64,000 bases of DNA from a bacterium BRH_c32 (GTDB taxonomy: Bacteria; Bacteroidota; Ignavibacteria; Ignavibacteriales; Melioribacteraceae). Of this stretch, positions 54,361 through 63,583 are shown in pieces; within the stretch, counting starts at the first letter, position 1, and every line of letters begins with the position of its first letter. The translations under genes and the position numbers were made by a program. Where the stretch lies: assembly GCA_001516025.1 (NCBI GenBank), contig LOEU01000014.1:186001-250000 (forward strand), read 5' to 3'. Below the pieces are notes generated by a model. It had not been told where the DNA came from. It worked only from the letters and a program-made list of their open reading frames with translations, and made no database searches.

Positions 54361-54383
54361 GGGTTCGAATCCTTCCGGGCGTA
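54311..54383 (+). tRNA. tRNA-Arg (anticodon TCG)
   Basis: A 73-nt tRNA: acceptor stem GCGCCCG/CGGGCGT (first pair G-U), discriminator A, D arm GCTCAATGGATAGAGC, anticodon loop CTTCGGA (anticodon TCG) in stem TTTGA/TCAAA, and T loop TTCGAAT. It reads CGA and probably other CGN codons. CCA is not encoded. Its 5' 50 nt overlap the 3' end of the ligase-like gene on the same strand. A TATATTTG at 54281-54288 is a weak promoter candidate 22 nt upstream. Confidence 0.96.
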
Positions 54384-54407
54384 CTAAACAATTCAATACA
54401 ATACAAT

Positions 54408-54878
54408 ATGCAATTCTCAGAACACGTTTATAAATTTATGTATTCTGCTCTTATGGAGGCAGAGAACGCACTCGCAAAAAATGAAGTCCCAATCGGTGCC
54501 GTTATCGTTCATGATAACAGGATAATCGGAAGAGGTTACAACCAAACAGAAACACTTAAAGATCCTACTGCACATGCTGAAATGATTGCTATAACGGCTG
54601 CGGCATATAATCTTCAAACTAAATTTTTAGACGAATGCGAAATATATATAACTGCCGAGCCATGTATAATGTGCTCGGGCGCGATTTTATTATCACGGAT
54701 TAAAACAATCTATTTCTCCACATTTGAACCTAAGTTTGGCGCCGCCGGAAGTTTATTCAATTTGCTTGAAAGTGACAAGTATAATCACAAACCTAAAGTA
54801 TTTTCAGGTATCTATTCGGAGGAATCAAAGGCGCTTCTTGAACAATTTTTCAAATCAAAGAGAAACGTTGCTAAATGA
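54408..54878 (+). CDS. tadA: tRNA adenosine(34) deaminase
   Basis: A 156-residue deaminase: HAEM (zinc ligand His and catalytic Glu, about 56-59) and PCIMC (zinc cysteines, about 86-90), with the N-terminal AKNEVPIGAVIVHDNRIIGRGYN. It converts A34 of tRNA-Arg(ACG) to inosine. The frame is open upstream, but that part is tRNA-Arg sequence, so the ATG at 54408 is the start. It begins 25 nt after tRNA-Arg, suggesting co-transcription, although this tRNA has a TCG anticodon and is not the deaminase substrate. Confidence 0.93.
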   Translation: MQFSEHVYKFMYSALMEAENALAKNEVPIGAVIVHDNRIIGRGYNQTETLKDPTAHAEMIAITAAAYNLQTKFLDECEIYITAEPCIMCSGAILLSRIKTIYFSTFEPKFGAAGSLFNLLESDKYNHKPKVFSGIYSEESKALLEQFFKSKRNVAK

Positions 54879-54946
54879 GATTGTATAAATGGATATTTAT
54901 GTTTAATTTTAGTTTTGATTACTTTCATTAAACCCCTGAAAACAAT

Positions 54947-55594
54947 ATGAATCTTATAATATTTGGTGCACCCGGAGTCGGTAAAGGCACACAAGCAAAA
55001 ATTATCTCTGAGAAATTAAGTATTGCACATATTTCCACCGGAGATATTTTAAGAGAAGCAGTGAAGAACAAAACAGAACTTGGAAGCAAAGCTAAAGCTA
55101 TTATGGATATGGGGGAATTAGTCCCGGACGAAATAGTTGCAGGAATAGTTAAAGACACTTTGAATAGTAATAAATGTTCTACCGGTTTTATTCTTGATGG
55201 TTTCCCAAGAACTTTGCCACAGGCACAACTGCTAAAAATTATTTTTGATGAATTAGAAATCAAAGACATTAAGCTAATTAAACTTGATGCCGAAGATCAA
55301 GTAATGATTAATAGACTTTCATCTCGCAGAGTATGCAGCTCATGTGGAAAAATAATTAGTAAAGATGAAGTATATGAAGGAGTTAAATGCTCGGTTTGCG
55401 GTGAAACTAATAGCTTTATTAAAAGATCAGATGATGACGAAGATGTAATAAAAAAGAGACTTTCGGTTTATCATAATACAACATCACCTGTATTTGATTA
55501 CTATCATGATAAAGTAACAATTATTGAAATTGATGGCACTCAGCCTGTTGAAGACGTAACAAATGATATTTTAGAAAAACTGAATCTTAATTAG
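54947..55594 (+). CDS. adk: Adenylate kinase
   Basis: A 215-residue long-form adenylate kinase: P-loop GAPGVGKGTQ (about 7-16), GFILDGFPRT (NMP-binding/Asp) and a zinc-binding LID with four cysteines (CSSCG ... CSVCG, about 130-151). It interconverts ATP+AMP and 2 ADP. A possible -7 element TAGTTTTG lies at 54910-54917, 29 nt before the ATG. Its end overlaps the convergent ABC gene by 8 nt. Confidence 0.96.
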   Translation: MNLIIFGAPGVGKGTQAKIISEKLSIAHISTGDILREAVKNKTELGSKAKAIMDMGELVPDEIVAGIVKDTLNSNKCSTGFILDGFPRTLPQAQLLKIIFDELEIKDIKLIKLDAEDQVMINRLSSRRVCSSCGKIISKDEVYEGVKCSVCGETNSFIKRSDDDEDVIKKRLSVYHNTTSPVFDYYHDKVTIIEIDGTQPVEDVTNDILEKLNLN

Positions 55595-56270
55595 ATTCAG
55601 CTTTCTTTTTAATAACTGCTTTAATCGCGCGTCCATCTTCTAATTTATAGATTTTTGTATCCATCCTTTTTACCAGATCATAATTATGAGTAGCAAATAG
55701 AATGGAAGTACCACGCAAATTAATTTTCTTAAAAATATCTAGTATTTCAATAGCAGTTTCAGGATCGAGATTACCCGTAGGTTCATCGGCAATAATTAAT
55801 AAAGGCTCATTAATTATTGCACGGGCGATTGCAATTCTCTGTCTCTCCCCTCCCGATAATTCGGAGGGATAATTGTTTTGTTTATGTGAAAGCCCGACAT
55901 CAGAGAGAGCATGCATTATTTTTCTTTTAATCTGTCTTGAAACCGTTCCCGTTAGTTTTAAGACGAACGACAGATTTTCATAAACAGTTCTATCTTCCAG
56001 TAATTTAAAATCTTGGAATACAATCCCTAATTTTCTTCTTAAATAAGGAAGTTCATAAGATTTGATTAGTGAGGAGTTGTAAATATCAAATTCCACCGTG
56101 CCTGAATGCGGGATTAGATCCATATAGATTAGTTTTAGCAAAGTCGATTTACCGCTTCCACTTTTTCCTATTAGAAAAGCAAATTCACCCGGTTCTATTG
56201 ATAAATTAAGATTTCTGAATACAGGCTGCGTTGAGTAACCAAATTCTACACTTGAAATTGTTAGCATCAA
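55587..56270 (-). CDS. FtsE-like ABC transporter ATP-binding protein
   Basis: A 227-residue ABC ATPase: Walker A IGKSGSGKST (about 34-43), Q-loop GIVFQDFKLL, signature LSGGERQRIAIARA and Walker B LLIIADEPTGNLD. The sequence and length resemble FtsE, the ATPase of the FtsEX complex that regulates cell-wall hydrolases at division. No ftsX or other permease gene is next to it: the adk gene converges downstream. It overlaps the methyltransferase stop by 4 nt (ATGA). Confidence 0.87.
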   Translation of the reverse strand: MMLTISSVEFGYSTQPVFRNLNLSIEPGEFAFLIGKSGSGKSTLLKLIYMDLIPHSGTVEFDIYNSSLIKSYELPYLRRKLGIVFQDFKLLEDRTVYENLSFVLKLTGTVSRQIKRKIMHALSDVGLSHKQNNYPSELSGGERQRIAIARAIINEPLLIIADEPTGNLDPETAIEILDIFKKINLRGTSILFATHNYDLVKRMDTKIYKLEDGRAIKAVIKKKAESN

Positions 56271-56992
56271 TCATTCCTTCTTAAAATAAATTGCGCTCTT
56301 TCCGATTTTTTATTCACACTGTCAAATGTAAAACAATTAAAACAATCTTGCACATATAAACCTGATTCATCCGCTGCTTTAAAAAATGCTTCTATCGGAT
56401 AAATTTTTTGACGATGATTTTCTTGGATGCTTTTTCCATCAGGTAAAGTAATTTCAAATTTATTTGTGTGAATTTTTTTTTCGATATCATAAAAACTTCT
56501 TTGGCGATATTTAATATTCTCGAACTCCCCTTTCCTATTTAAAAGCTTAGAATATTTGACACTATTTAGTTCTAAGCTGGCATCAAATGTATAAAACCCC
56601 TTTTTAGAAAGACAATTCTTAACTGACATAAGGTGCTTTACTAACTCTTTATATGTTAATAAATAATTAATACTATCAAAGGTGGAAAGCACAATATCAA
56701 ATTCCTTTTTGAGAGGAATTGCTTTCATATCGAAACATATTTTAGGAGTCTTCTGATTTTTGAAATTTAGAAGCATATCTAAGGAATTATCAGAACATAT
56801 AATTTTTCTAAATCTTTTCGATAAAACTAATGACAAATTACCTAGCCCGCTTGATAATTCTAAAATCGAAGGATGTTTAATTCCTTCCCATTCAATCAGG
56901 TCGATAAGATATTCTCCCCAAACCGAATAATCAATCGATTCCATTAAGTGAGAATAGAATAGAGCTACATATTTATAAGGAAGGTTTTTCAT
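56267..56992 (-). CDS. Class I SAM-dependent methyltransferase
   Basis: A 241-residue methyltransferase: the SAM-binding motif ILELSSGLGNLSLVLS (about 43-58), the acidic IICSDNSLDML strand, and FDIVLSTFDSINYL. Residues about 150-240 form a beta-rich C-terminal part (KIHTNKFEITLPDGKSIQENHRQ) typical of small-molecule methyltransferases. The substrate is unknown. It overlaps pdxA by 20 nt and ftsE by 4 nt, so its place is in the rho-GWxTD-pdxA operon. Confidence 0.85.
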   Translation of the reverse strand: MKNLPYKYVALFYSHLMESIDYSVWGEYLIDLIEWEGIKHPSILELSSGLGNLSLVLSKRFRKIICSDNSLDMLLNFKNQKTPKICFDMKAIPLKKEFDIVLSTFDSINYLLTYKELVKHLMSVKNCLSKKGFYTFDASLELNSVKYSKLLNRKGEFENIKYRQRSFYDIEKKIHTNKFEITLPDGKSIQENHRQKIYPIEAFFKAADESGLYVQDCFNCFTFDSVNKKSERAQFILRRND

Positions 56993-57965
56993 TAGATTTT
57001 TTACTCACAATTTTTTCACCCCAAAGAGCAGCATTAATTATACTCGAAGGATCTGCTATTCCTTTATTTGCAATATTAAAAGCAGTTCCATGATCAGGAG
57101 AAGTTCTGACAATCGGTAATCCGGCAGTATAATTAACTCCATTTGACATATTCATCATTTTAAAAGGGATAAGCAATTGATCATGATACATTCCTAAAAC
57201 AGCATCGTAGTTTTTATAATAGTGAGTACCGAAAAATGAATCGGATGGGAAAGGACCATCTATGCCTGATAATTTAGATTTTTTCATTGCGGGAATTATC
57301 TTCTCAATTTCTTCTCTGCCAATATTTCCATCCTCGCCTGCATGTGGGTTTAAGCCAAGAACTGCAATGCGTGGTTCATTTATTCCAAAATGATTTTTTA
57401 ATTCATTATTCATTAACCGTAATTTTGAAATAAACTTTTTCTCTGTTAATTGATTAGAGATTTTCCTTAACGGAATATGAATAGTCATAAGAGCACAGAT
57501 TAGTTCTTGAGATAAGAACATCATCATAAAGTTCTTTACGCCACACCATTTAGCCAATATCTCTGTATGTCCCGAAAACCCAACTCCTGCTAATTTAAGA
57601 GCCACTTTGGCAATAGGAGCAGTAATTAAAACATCTGCTTCACTTGAAAATGTTTTTTCAAATGCTATCTTTAATGAATTATAAGAAGCTAATCCCGATT
57701 TTGCAGTTGGTATTCCACACTCAAGATCATAATCGCCAATATCAATAATTTTTACTTTTTCTGAATAATTAATTTTGTCTTTTGGAGAAATTATTTCGTA
57801 AGCGAATTTTGGTTCTATAAGATTTGAATAATACTCGAAAACATTTTTGGGAATTGCGATGTATATGTTTCTTAACTGAGGAGAATATAGTTCATTAACG
57901 GCTTTTAGGACAATCTCCGGTCCTATTCCGTTAATATCGCCGGATGTGAAAATTAATTTAGTCAT
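56973..57965 (-). CDS. pdxA: 4-hydroxythreonine-4-phosphate dehydrogenase
   Basis: A 330-residue PdxA: FTSGDINGIGPEIVLKA at the N terminus, the metal-binding His motif GFSGHTEILAK, HAGEDGNIG with LGLNP, GPFPSDSFF and the C-terminal metal His site RTSPDHGTAFNIA. It oxidises 4-phosphohydroxy-threonine in the DXP-dependent pyridoxal phosphate pathway. It overlaps the GWxTD gene by 4 nt (ATGA). PLP is needed by several enzymes coded in this window. Confidence 0.94.
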   Translation of the reverse strand: MTKLIFTSGDINGIGPEIVLKAVNELYSPQLRNIYIAIPKNVFEYYSNLIEPKFAYEIISPKDKINYSEKVKIIDIGDYDLECGIPTAKSGLASYNSLKIAFEKTFSSEADVLITAPIAKVALKLAGVGFSGHTEILAKWCGVKNFMMMFLSQELICALMTIHIPLRKISNQLTEKKFISKLRLMNNELKNHFGINEPRIAVLGLNPHAGEDGNIGREEIEKIIPAMKKSKLSGIDGPFPSDSFFGTHYYKNYDAVLGMYHDQLLIPFKMMNMSNGVNYTAGLPIVRTSPDHGTAFNIANKGIADPSSIINAALWGEKIVSKKSNEKPSL

Positions 57966-59212
57966 TTTTTTATTAAGTAATAATTTCCAAGTCCACTATC
58001 ATCTTTGAAAATATATTCTTGTTCTAATTCGATATATTTCCAAATTTCTAAAACTGAATTTTGTCCGTTATAAACGCGTTCAATAGAATCAGGGTTTCCG
58101 AACCTTACAAATATTTTCCCGCGATCGGTTTCAGCACCACTTATTTTACTTAAAGGTGAAAATCTGCGAATTGCTTCATCAACTCTATTATAAAATTCTG
58201 CCATAAGGTAATTGAAAGGAGTCTTTGCACCTTTATTATATTTTGACCAATAGTCATGCAATATTTTTTTGTATTCGGAAGAAGAATTGCTAAGCATTGA
58301 ATCCACTTTTTCTTTTGGTTCAATGATCTTTATCATTTTGATTGCAAATTCAGGATCTGATAAAGATCTTGGTTTTGTTACCCAAGAAACATCAATATCA
58401 TAATCTCTTTTCAAATCTTTTCCGGCATTAAAGGAAAAACGAGTAGCTCCTTCTTCCAATAGATAAGTAAAATTATCTACAATTATGTATCGATTAGTTG
58501 AGTTTTTATTACTAAGATTAATTTTTATATTACCTTCACATTCCGTAAAATCAATTTCTCCTTTTTGAACTATATAATCATTCTCAAGGATTGTTTTTCC
58601 CGATTGTGTTATTTTTAATTTCACTTTTGAAATAGAAGTATCTTTTACAGGAATAAGAATCGAATAACTTGAACTTGAATATGGGATACTATTTCCAAAA
58701 TTTACTAAATGCATTGTAGAATTTTTACAGCTATCAGATTTAATATCTTCATATATGATTGGAGAAAGTACAAAACCATTTTTTCGGGTTTTGAGTCTCT
58801 CATTTATAGGTTCAAGTGAAATAGGAAGATTACTATTTTTTAATGCCAGGTATGGTTGAATAAGGTAATCATCTTCGATCAATTTAAATTCCAAAAATGC
58901 TTGAAGATATTCATTTCTAAGATTGGTCTCTTCAAAAGTGGCAACTGAAATTTCTTTTTGAATTGATTTTCTAATAATGCTCATTGAGCTAGAAGATACT
59001 TCGGAACTAAATTCAAATCCGGATGAGTAACCGGAAGAATTTTTTATAAATACCAATGAATTGTATGGAATTCTTATTGCGACATAACATACATAACCGG
59101 AATCAGATGCAATGATGTTATGCTCAACGAATAAACTATTTCTTGGAATTTGAGCAGAAATAAGAGATGTAACAAAGAATAATATTAAAAAAGAGTATTT
59201 TATTTTCAGCAT
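57962..59212 (-). CDS. GWxTD domain-containing secreted protein
   Basis: A 416-residue protein with a signal peptide (about 1-20). The C-terminal 120 residues are a GWxTD domain: SGAETDRGKIFVRFGNPDSIE (the usual GWxTDRGxxYxxYGxPD core, with Ala in place of Trp), then an EIWKYI strand. The N-terminal 280 residues are beta-rich and unrecognised. The function of the family is unknown; it is common in Bacteroidetes, Chlorobi and Acidobacteria. It lies 9 nt after rho and is coupled to pdxA. Confidence 0.82.
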   Translation of the reverse strand: MLKIKYSFLILFFVTSLISAQIPRNSLFVEHNIIASDSGYVCYVAIRIPYNSLVFIKNSSGYSSGFEFSSEVSSSSMSIIRKSIQKEISVATFEETNLRNEYLQAFLEFKLIEDDYLIQPYLALKNSNLPISLEPINERLKTRKNGFVLSPIIYEDIKSDSCKNSTMHLVNFGNSIPYSSSSYSILIPVKDTSISKVKLKITQSGKTILENDYIVQKGEIDFTECEGNIKINLSNKNSTNRYIIVDNFTYLLEEGATRFSFNAGKDLKRDYDIDVSWVTKPRSLSDPEFAIKMIKIIEPKEKVDSMLSNSSSEYKKILHDYWSKYNKGAKTPFNYLMAEFYNRVDEAIRRFSPLSKISGAETDRGKIFVRFGNPDSIERVYNGQNSVLEIWKYIELEQEYIFKDDSGLGNYYLIKK

Positions 59213-59221
59213 TACTATTTA

Positions 59222-60475
59222 CTAACTATTCATGCTTAATAAAAACTCTTTATTATTACGGGTGCCTCTCATTTTATCAAGTATAAAATCCATAGCTTCA
59301 GGTGAATCAAAATCAGATAATATTTTTCTAAGAATCCAAATTTTACTTAATTCATCATCTTTAAGTAGAAGTTCTTCTTTTCTTGTTCCTGATTTATTAA
59401 CATCAATAGCCGGGAATATTCTCTTATCAGAAAGACTACGGTCAAGAACCAATTCCATATTACCCGTTCCTTTAAATTCTTCAAAAATTACTTCATCCAT
59501 ACGGCTGCCTGTTTCAATTAAAGCAGTAGCAATAATAGTTAAGCTGCCTCCATCCTCTGTATTACGAGCTGAGCCAAAAAATCTTTTTGGTTTATGAAGA
59601 GCATTTGCATCCACACCACCGGAAAGAATCCTACCGCTATGAGGTATTACGGTATTATGAGCTCGTGCTAATCGGGTGATACTATCTAATAAAATAACAA
59701 CATCATCTCCTGCTTCTACCATTCTCTTTGCTTTCTCAATAACCATGTTTGCTACTTGAACGTGTCTTTCAGCAGGCTCATCAAAGGTGGAACTGATTAC
59801 TTCAGCCTGAACTGATCTTTGCATATCAGTAACTTCTTCCGGTCTTTCATCAATAAGAAGCATTATAATTTTAATATCGGGGTGGTTTCTAGTAATTGAA
59901 TTTGCAATTTTTTGTAGTAAGATTGTTTTACCGGCTTTTGGAGGAGATACAATTAATCCTCTCTGACCTTTACCAATCGGAGAAAGAAGATCCATTATTC
60001 TCATTGAATATTCGCCCGGAGCAGATTCTAATTTTATTCTTTTTGTTGGATATACAGGAATCAAGTTATCAAATAATGTACGTTCTCTAATTGCTTCAGG
60101 GTCTTTTCCATTTACTGCTTCTACTCTAAGCAATGCAAAAAATCGTTCGCCCTCTTTAGGTGGACGCACTTGACCGCTTACATAATCACCTGTTCTTAAT
60201 AAAAATCTTTTTATTTGTGATGGAGATACATAGATATCATCCGGAGATGGAAGATAATTCCAATCCGCAGATCTTAAAAATCCATAACCATCCTGAAGAG
60301 TTTCAAGTACACCTTTGGAAAAGGTCAATCCATCCTTCTGAGATTGTGCCTCTAATATCTTAAATATAAGTTCTTGTTTTCGTAAATCGCTATATCCTAT
60401 TAGAGAAAAATCTTTTGCGATTTTATATAAATCAATAATTTTCTTAGACTGAAGTTCAGAAATGTCCATTGGCAT
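59222..60475 (-). CDS. rho: Transcription termination factor Rho
   Basis: A 417-residue Rho: N-terminal Rho_N helix bundle (about 3-45), RNA-binding cold-shock-like domain (about 50-125, [20 protein letters not shown]) and the RecA-type ATPase (P-loop [12 protein letters not shown] near 180, [12 protein letters not shown], and the Q-loop/R-loop region [14 protein letters not shown]). It terminates transcription in hexameric form. No large N-terminal insertion is present. It has a possible leader of about 160 nt. Confidence 0.95.
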   Translation of the reverse strand: MPMDISELQSKKIIDLYKIAKDFSLIGYSDLRKQELIFKILEAQSQKDGLTFSKGVLETLQDGYGFLRSADWNYLPSPDDIYVSPSQIKRFLLRTGDYVSGQVRPPKEGERFFALLRVEAVNGKDPEAIRERTLFDNLIPVYPTKRIKLESAPGEYSMRIMDLLSPIGKGQRGLIVSPPKAGKTILLQKIANSITRNHPDIKIIMLLIDERPEEVTDMQRSVQAEVISSTFDEPAERHVQVANMVIEKAKRMVEAGDDVVILLDSITRLARAHNTVIPHSGRILSGGVDANALHKPKRFFGSARNTEDGGSLTIIATALIETGSRMDEVIFEEFKGTGNMELVLDRSLSDKRIFPAIDVNKSGTRKEELLLKDDELSKIWILRKILSDFDSPEAMDFILDKMRGTRNNKEFLLSMNS

Positions 60476-60635
60476 AAATATGAATCCTTTTACTTTGGTT
60501 TGTAAATTAAATTAACAATCTTGAAAGCTCATTATTTTTTTGGGGTTTTATTACAAGATTATTTTGACAAATTTTTGTGATACTCTTGAAGGAGTAAGAG
60601 GTACTATGAAAAATTACTTCCTTTAGCTTTAAATG

Positions 60636-61892
60636 TCAAGAAGATACGTTCATTAATTTATTTTTAATTTCTCCTAAGAAGTAGATGCTTCCGAGCACTA
60701 TTAATGAATTCCCACCTTTAATTCTATGATTATTTATTATGATTTCGGGTGTAAGTGTAATCTCTGAGTCGATAGATAATGAGTCTGCAATCTGCTTTAA
60801 TTTTGCAGGGTCTTCAGCTCTTTCGTAATCGACTGTACTAAAATAAAAATAATTGAAATAGTCTTTTAACATTTTTAACATTGCATTATACTCTTTATCC
60901 TTCATTACTGCAAATATAATTTTTGAATCGACTTTTGGAATATTCAGTTTCTTATACTCATTAATAAAGGATTGCACTCCTTCTATATTATGCGCAGAAT
61001 CAAATATTATCAAAGGTGATTTAGAAAATAATTCATACCTACCTTGAATGCCTGAATTATTTATTACGTTCTTAAGTCCCTTAAATATTTTTTCATTTGA
61101 AAAATTTTTAAATACAATTTTTATTGCAGATATTGCCAATGTTGCATTAATAAATTGGTGATATCCCTTTAGGGGTAATGAATATAAATTAATTACATCG
61201 TCTATATTAAGTGATACTGAATTATCTCTTTGTACTAAATAATTTTTCAATTGATAAACCGGAGCTGAAAGATTTTTTGCCTTTGTAATTAAGACATCTA
61301 TTGCTTCGTTCGGAAGTAATCCTGTAATTACAGGAATATTTTTTTTTATTATACCACCTTTTTCTGCTGCTATCTCTTCAATAGAATTTCCTAATATATT
61401 AGTGTGCTCCAACGAGATTGTAGTAATAATTGATATAAATGGATTGATAACATTAGTTGAATCTAATCTTCCGCCCAATCCTGTCTCAATTACACAATAT
61501 TCTACTTTCATATCGTAAAAATATTTGAAAGCCATTGCAGTAGTTAATTCAAAAAATGTTACTTCATTCTCTCCTATATAATCTTCCACACTATTCATAA
61601 AGTTCACGACATAGTCATCATCTATCATTATTCCATTGATGCGAATTCTTTCATTGAATTTCACTAAATGAGGAGAAGTGTATAATCCAGTTCTAAAACC
61701 TAATTCCATTAATATACTAGCTATAAAAGAAGATGTGCTTCCCTTTCCATTTGATCCGGCTATATGAAAATATTTTAAATGCTTATGCGGATCGCCAATA
61801 TACTTAAGAAGCTTAACGGTATTTTCTAAACCTAATTTTATTCCGAATTGATGGAGAGAAAAAAGTTTTTCTAATGCAGATTTATAATTCAT
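60636..61892 (-). CDS. folC: Folylpolyglutamate synthase / dihydrofolate synthase
   Basis: A 418-residue Mur-ligase-type enzyme: P-loop IAGSNGKGSTSSFIAS (about 43-58), TFFELTTAMAFKYF, ETGLGGRLDSTNVINP and the C-terminal IFDSAHNIEGVQSF. It adds glutamate to dihydropteroate and tetrahydrofolate. Its start overlaps the pyrD stop by one base (TAATG), so it is the last gene of the rpiB-pyrK-pyrD-folC run. Confidence 0.94.
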   Translation of the reverse strand: MNYKSALEKLFSLHQFGIKLGLENTVKLLKYIGDPHKHLKYFHIAGSNGKGSTSSFIASILMELGFRTGLYTSPHLVKFNERIRINGIMIDDDYVVNFMNSVEDYIGENEVTFFELTTAMAFKYFYDMKVEYCVIETGLGGRLDSTNVINPFISIITTISLEHTNILGNSIEEIAAEKGGIIKKNIPVITGLLPNEAIDVLITKAKNLSAPVYQLKNYLVQRDNSVSLNIDDVINLYSLPLKGYHQFINATLAISAIKIVFKNFSNEKIFKGLKNVINNSGIQGRYELFSKSPLIIFDSAHNIEGVQSFINEYKKLNIPKVDSKIIFAVMKDKEYNAMLKMLKDYFNYFYFSTVDYERAEDPAKLKQIADSLSIDSEITLTPEIIINNHRIKGGNSLIVLGSIYFLGEIKNKLMNVSS

Positions 61893-62809
61893 TAGATCTG
61901 ATATGTAGCTGTTAAATCAGAAATTTTAGTTACGTTTGTTTGAATGCAAAATTCTTCTATTCCTTTAAGAATATCTAAACCGGAATTTGGATTAATAAAA
62001 TTGGCAGTGCCGATTTGGAATGCTGATGCTCCTACTATCATAAACTCAATTGCATCCTGCCAAGTTAAGATTCCTCCAATTCCAATAATTGGGATGGGAC
62101 AATTCCTGCTAATCTCAAGTACCTTAGCTAAAGCAACAGGTCTTATTGCCGGACCGGATAACCCACCGGTAATATTTCTTATCTTCGGTTTTTTAGTCCA
62201 AATATTAAATGAAGTCCCGACTAATGTATTGATAGCGGAAACTGCATCTCCACCTTCACTTAAAACAACTTTTGCAAATTCAGATATTCGCGCTACGTTT
62301 GGCGATAACTTAATAAATATAGGTTTACTAGTTACTTTTTTTGTTTCGGCTGTTATTCTACCTACGGCTTTCAAATCATTACCAAACTCCAATCCCCCTT
62401 CTTTGACGTTTGGGCATGAAACATTTATCTCAAATGCTTTTATTGATTCTTCGGATGTTAAGATTTTAGTACATTCAACATATTCTTCTACCGAGCTTGC
62501 GGCAATATTGCAAATCAAGGTGGAATTAACTTCTTTAAGAAAAGGTATTTTTGATTTTACAAATTCTTCTACTCCAACATTAGCCAATCCAATCGCATTT
62601 AACATTCCTGATGGTGTTTCTGTAATTCTTTGTGGTGGATTTCCAGGTCGTGGCTTTAAGGATAATGATTTTGTTACTATACCACCAATCTTGCTTAAGT
62701 CGGTAAAATTTGCGATCTCGTTACCATAACCAACGGTACCGGAAGCCAAAAGTACCGGATTCTTTAGTTCAAGAGAACCTATCTTAATTCTTAAATCGAC
62801 TTTACTCAT
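61892..62809 (-). CDS. pyrD: Dihydroorotate dehydrogenase, class 1B
   Basis: A 305-residue catalytic subunit: FMN-binding LLASGTVGYGNE, KSLSLKPRPGNPPQR, the catalytic cysteine motif INVSCPNVKEGG (Cys typical of class 1), IKLSPNVA and GIGGILTWQDAIEFMIVGAS. Class 1B enzymes pass electrons to NAD+ through PyrK, whose gene overlaps its start by 4 nt (ATGA). It makes orotate for pyrimidine synthesis. Confidence 0.95.
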   Translation of the reverse strand: MSKVDLRIKIGSLELKNPVLLASGTVGYGNEIANFTDLSKIGGIVTKSLSLKPRPGNPPQRITETPSGMLNAIGLANVGVEEFVKSKIPFLKEVNSTLICNIAASSVEEYVECTKILTSEESIKAFEINVSCPNVKEGGLEFGNDLKAVGRITAETKKVTSKPIFIKLSPNVARISEFAKVVLSEGGDAVSAINTLVGTSFNIWTKKPKIRNITGGLSGPAIRPVALAKVLEISRNCPIPIIGIGGILTWQDAIEFMIVGASAFQIGTANFINPNSGLDILKGIEEFCIQTNVTKISDLTATYQI

Positions 62810-63564
62810 AACTTTACCGCCATTGAATCGAATACGGGTCCATCCTTACAAACAAGTAAGTAACCATCCCCATTATATTTTTCAATAGGACATCCTTGAC
62901 ATATTCCGAATCCACATGCCATTACGGTTTCAACCGATAGCTGACAATTAATATTTTTTTCGTTACAAAAATTTTGAAGAGCTTTTAACATCGGATTCGG
63001 TCCGCACGCAAATACTTTGATTTTCTTCGCGGCAAATTCATCGATTCTACTTTTAAAAAATTCAACAACATTTCCATAGAAACCATTACTACCATCATCG
63101 GTTGCAACAGAAACATTTTTCATTTTATAATCAATTACATTTTCTTTTGTTCTTCCACCAACGAAAGAATGTATCTCCATATTAGCCGGTATATTTTTAG
63201 TAAGAAATGGAAATGGAGCAGAACCTAGACCGCCGGCAATAATTATCGCAGTATCATAGTCCCATTGCAAATTAAAACCAATTCCTAGGGGACCTATAAT
63301 ATCCAACTCATCCCCTTCATTTTTATCTCTTAAAAGACGAGTGCCTTCTCCATGAATATCAAACATGAAATAAATAAATTCTCCATCAACATCGCAAATG
63401 CTGAATGGACGTCTAAGAAGTGGAAAAGAGTTTTCACTTACTTTAATATTACAAAACTGTCCCGGTTTTGCGGTACGTGCTATTGAGGGGGATAATACTT
63501 TTATTAAATAAGTATTCTTTGTAATTGTAGTTTTACTAATGAATTTTGATTTTTCTATTAACAA
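62806..63564 (-). CDS. pyrK: Dihydroorotate dehydrogenase electron transfer subunit
   Basis: A 252-residue FAD/[2Fe-2S] protein: FAD-binding RRPFSICD, the NAD-binding IIAGGLGSAPFPFL, and the C-terminal cluster cysteines in MACGFGICQGCPIE and LVCKDGP. It transfers electrons from PyrD to NAD+. The first in-frame start is TTG (63564-63562), 20 nt after the RpiB stop; no clear ribosome-binding site is seen, so the exact start is uncertain. Overlap with pyrD supports one complex. Confidence 0.94.
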   Translation of the reverse strand: MLIEKSKFISKTTITKNTYLIKVLSPSIARTAKPGQFCNIKVSENSFPLLRRPFSICDVDGEFIYFMFDIHGEGTRLLRDKNEGDELDIIGPLGIGFNLQWDYDTAIIIAGGLGSAPFPFLTKNIPANMEIHSFVGGRTKENVIDYKMKNVSVATDDGSNGFYGNVVEFFKSRIDEFAAKKIKVFACGPNPMLKALQNFCNEKNINCQLSVETVMACGFGICQGCPIEKYNGDGYLLVCKDGPVFDSMAVKL

Positions 63565-63583
63565 GTGAGTGCTATAAATTATT

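Noticed and set aside
54357..54407. An N-terminal extension of tadA by 17 codons
   Set aside because: The extension is read from tRNA-Arg; the TadA family begins at the ATG at 54408.
61944..62729. A 261-codon open frame on the plus strand opposite pyrD
   Set aside because: It is antisense to a clear pyrD gene with all motifs and has no recognisable protein features; a shadow frame favoured by codon bias.
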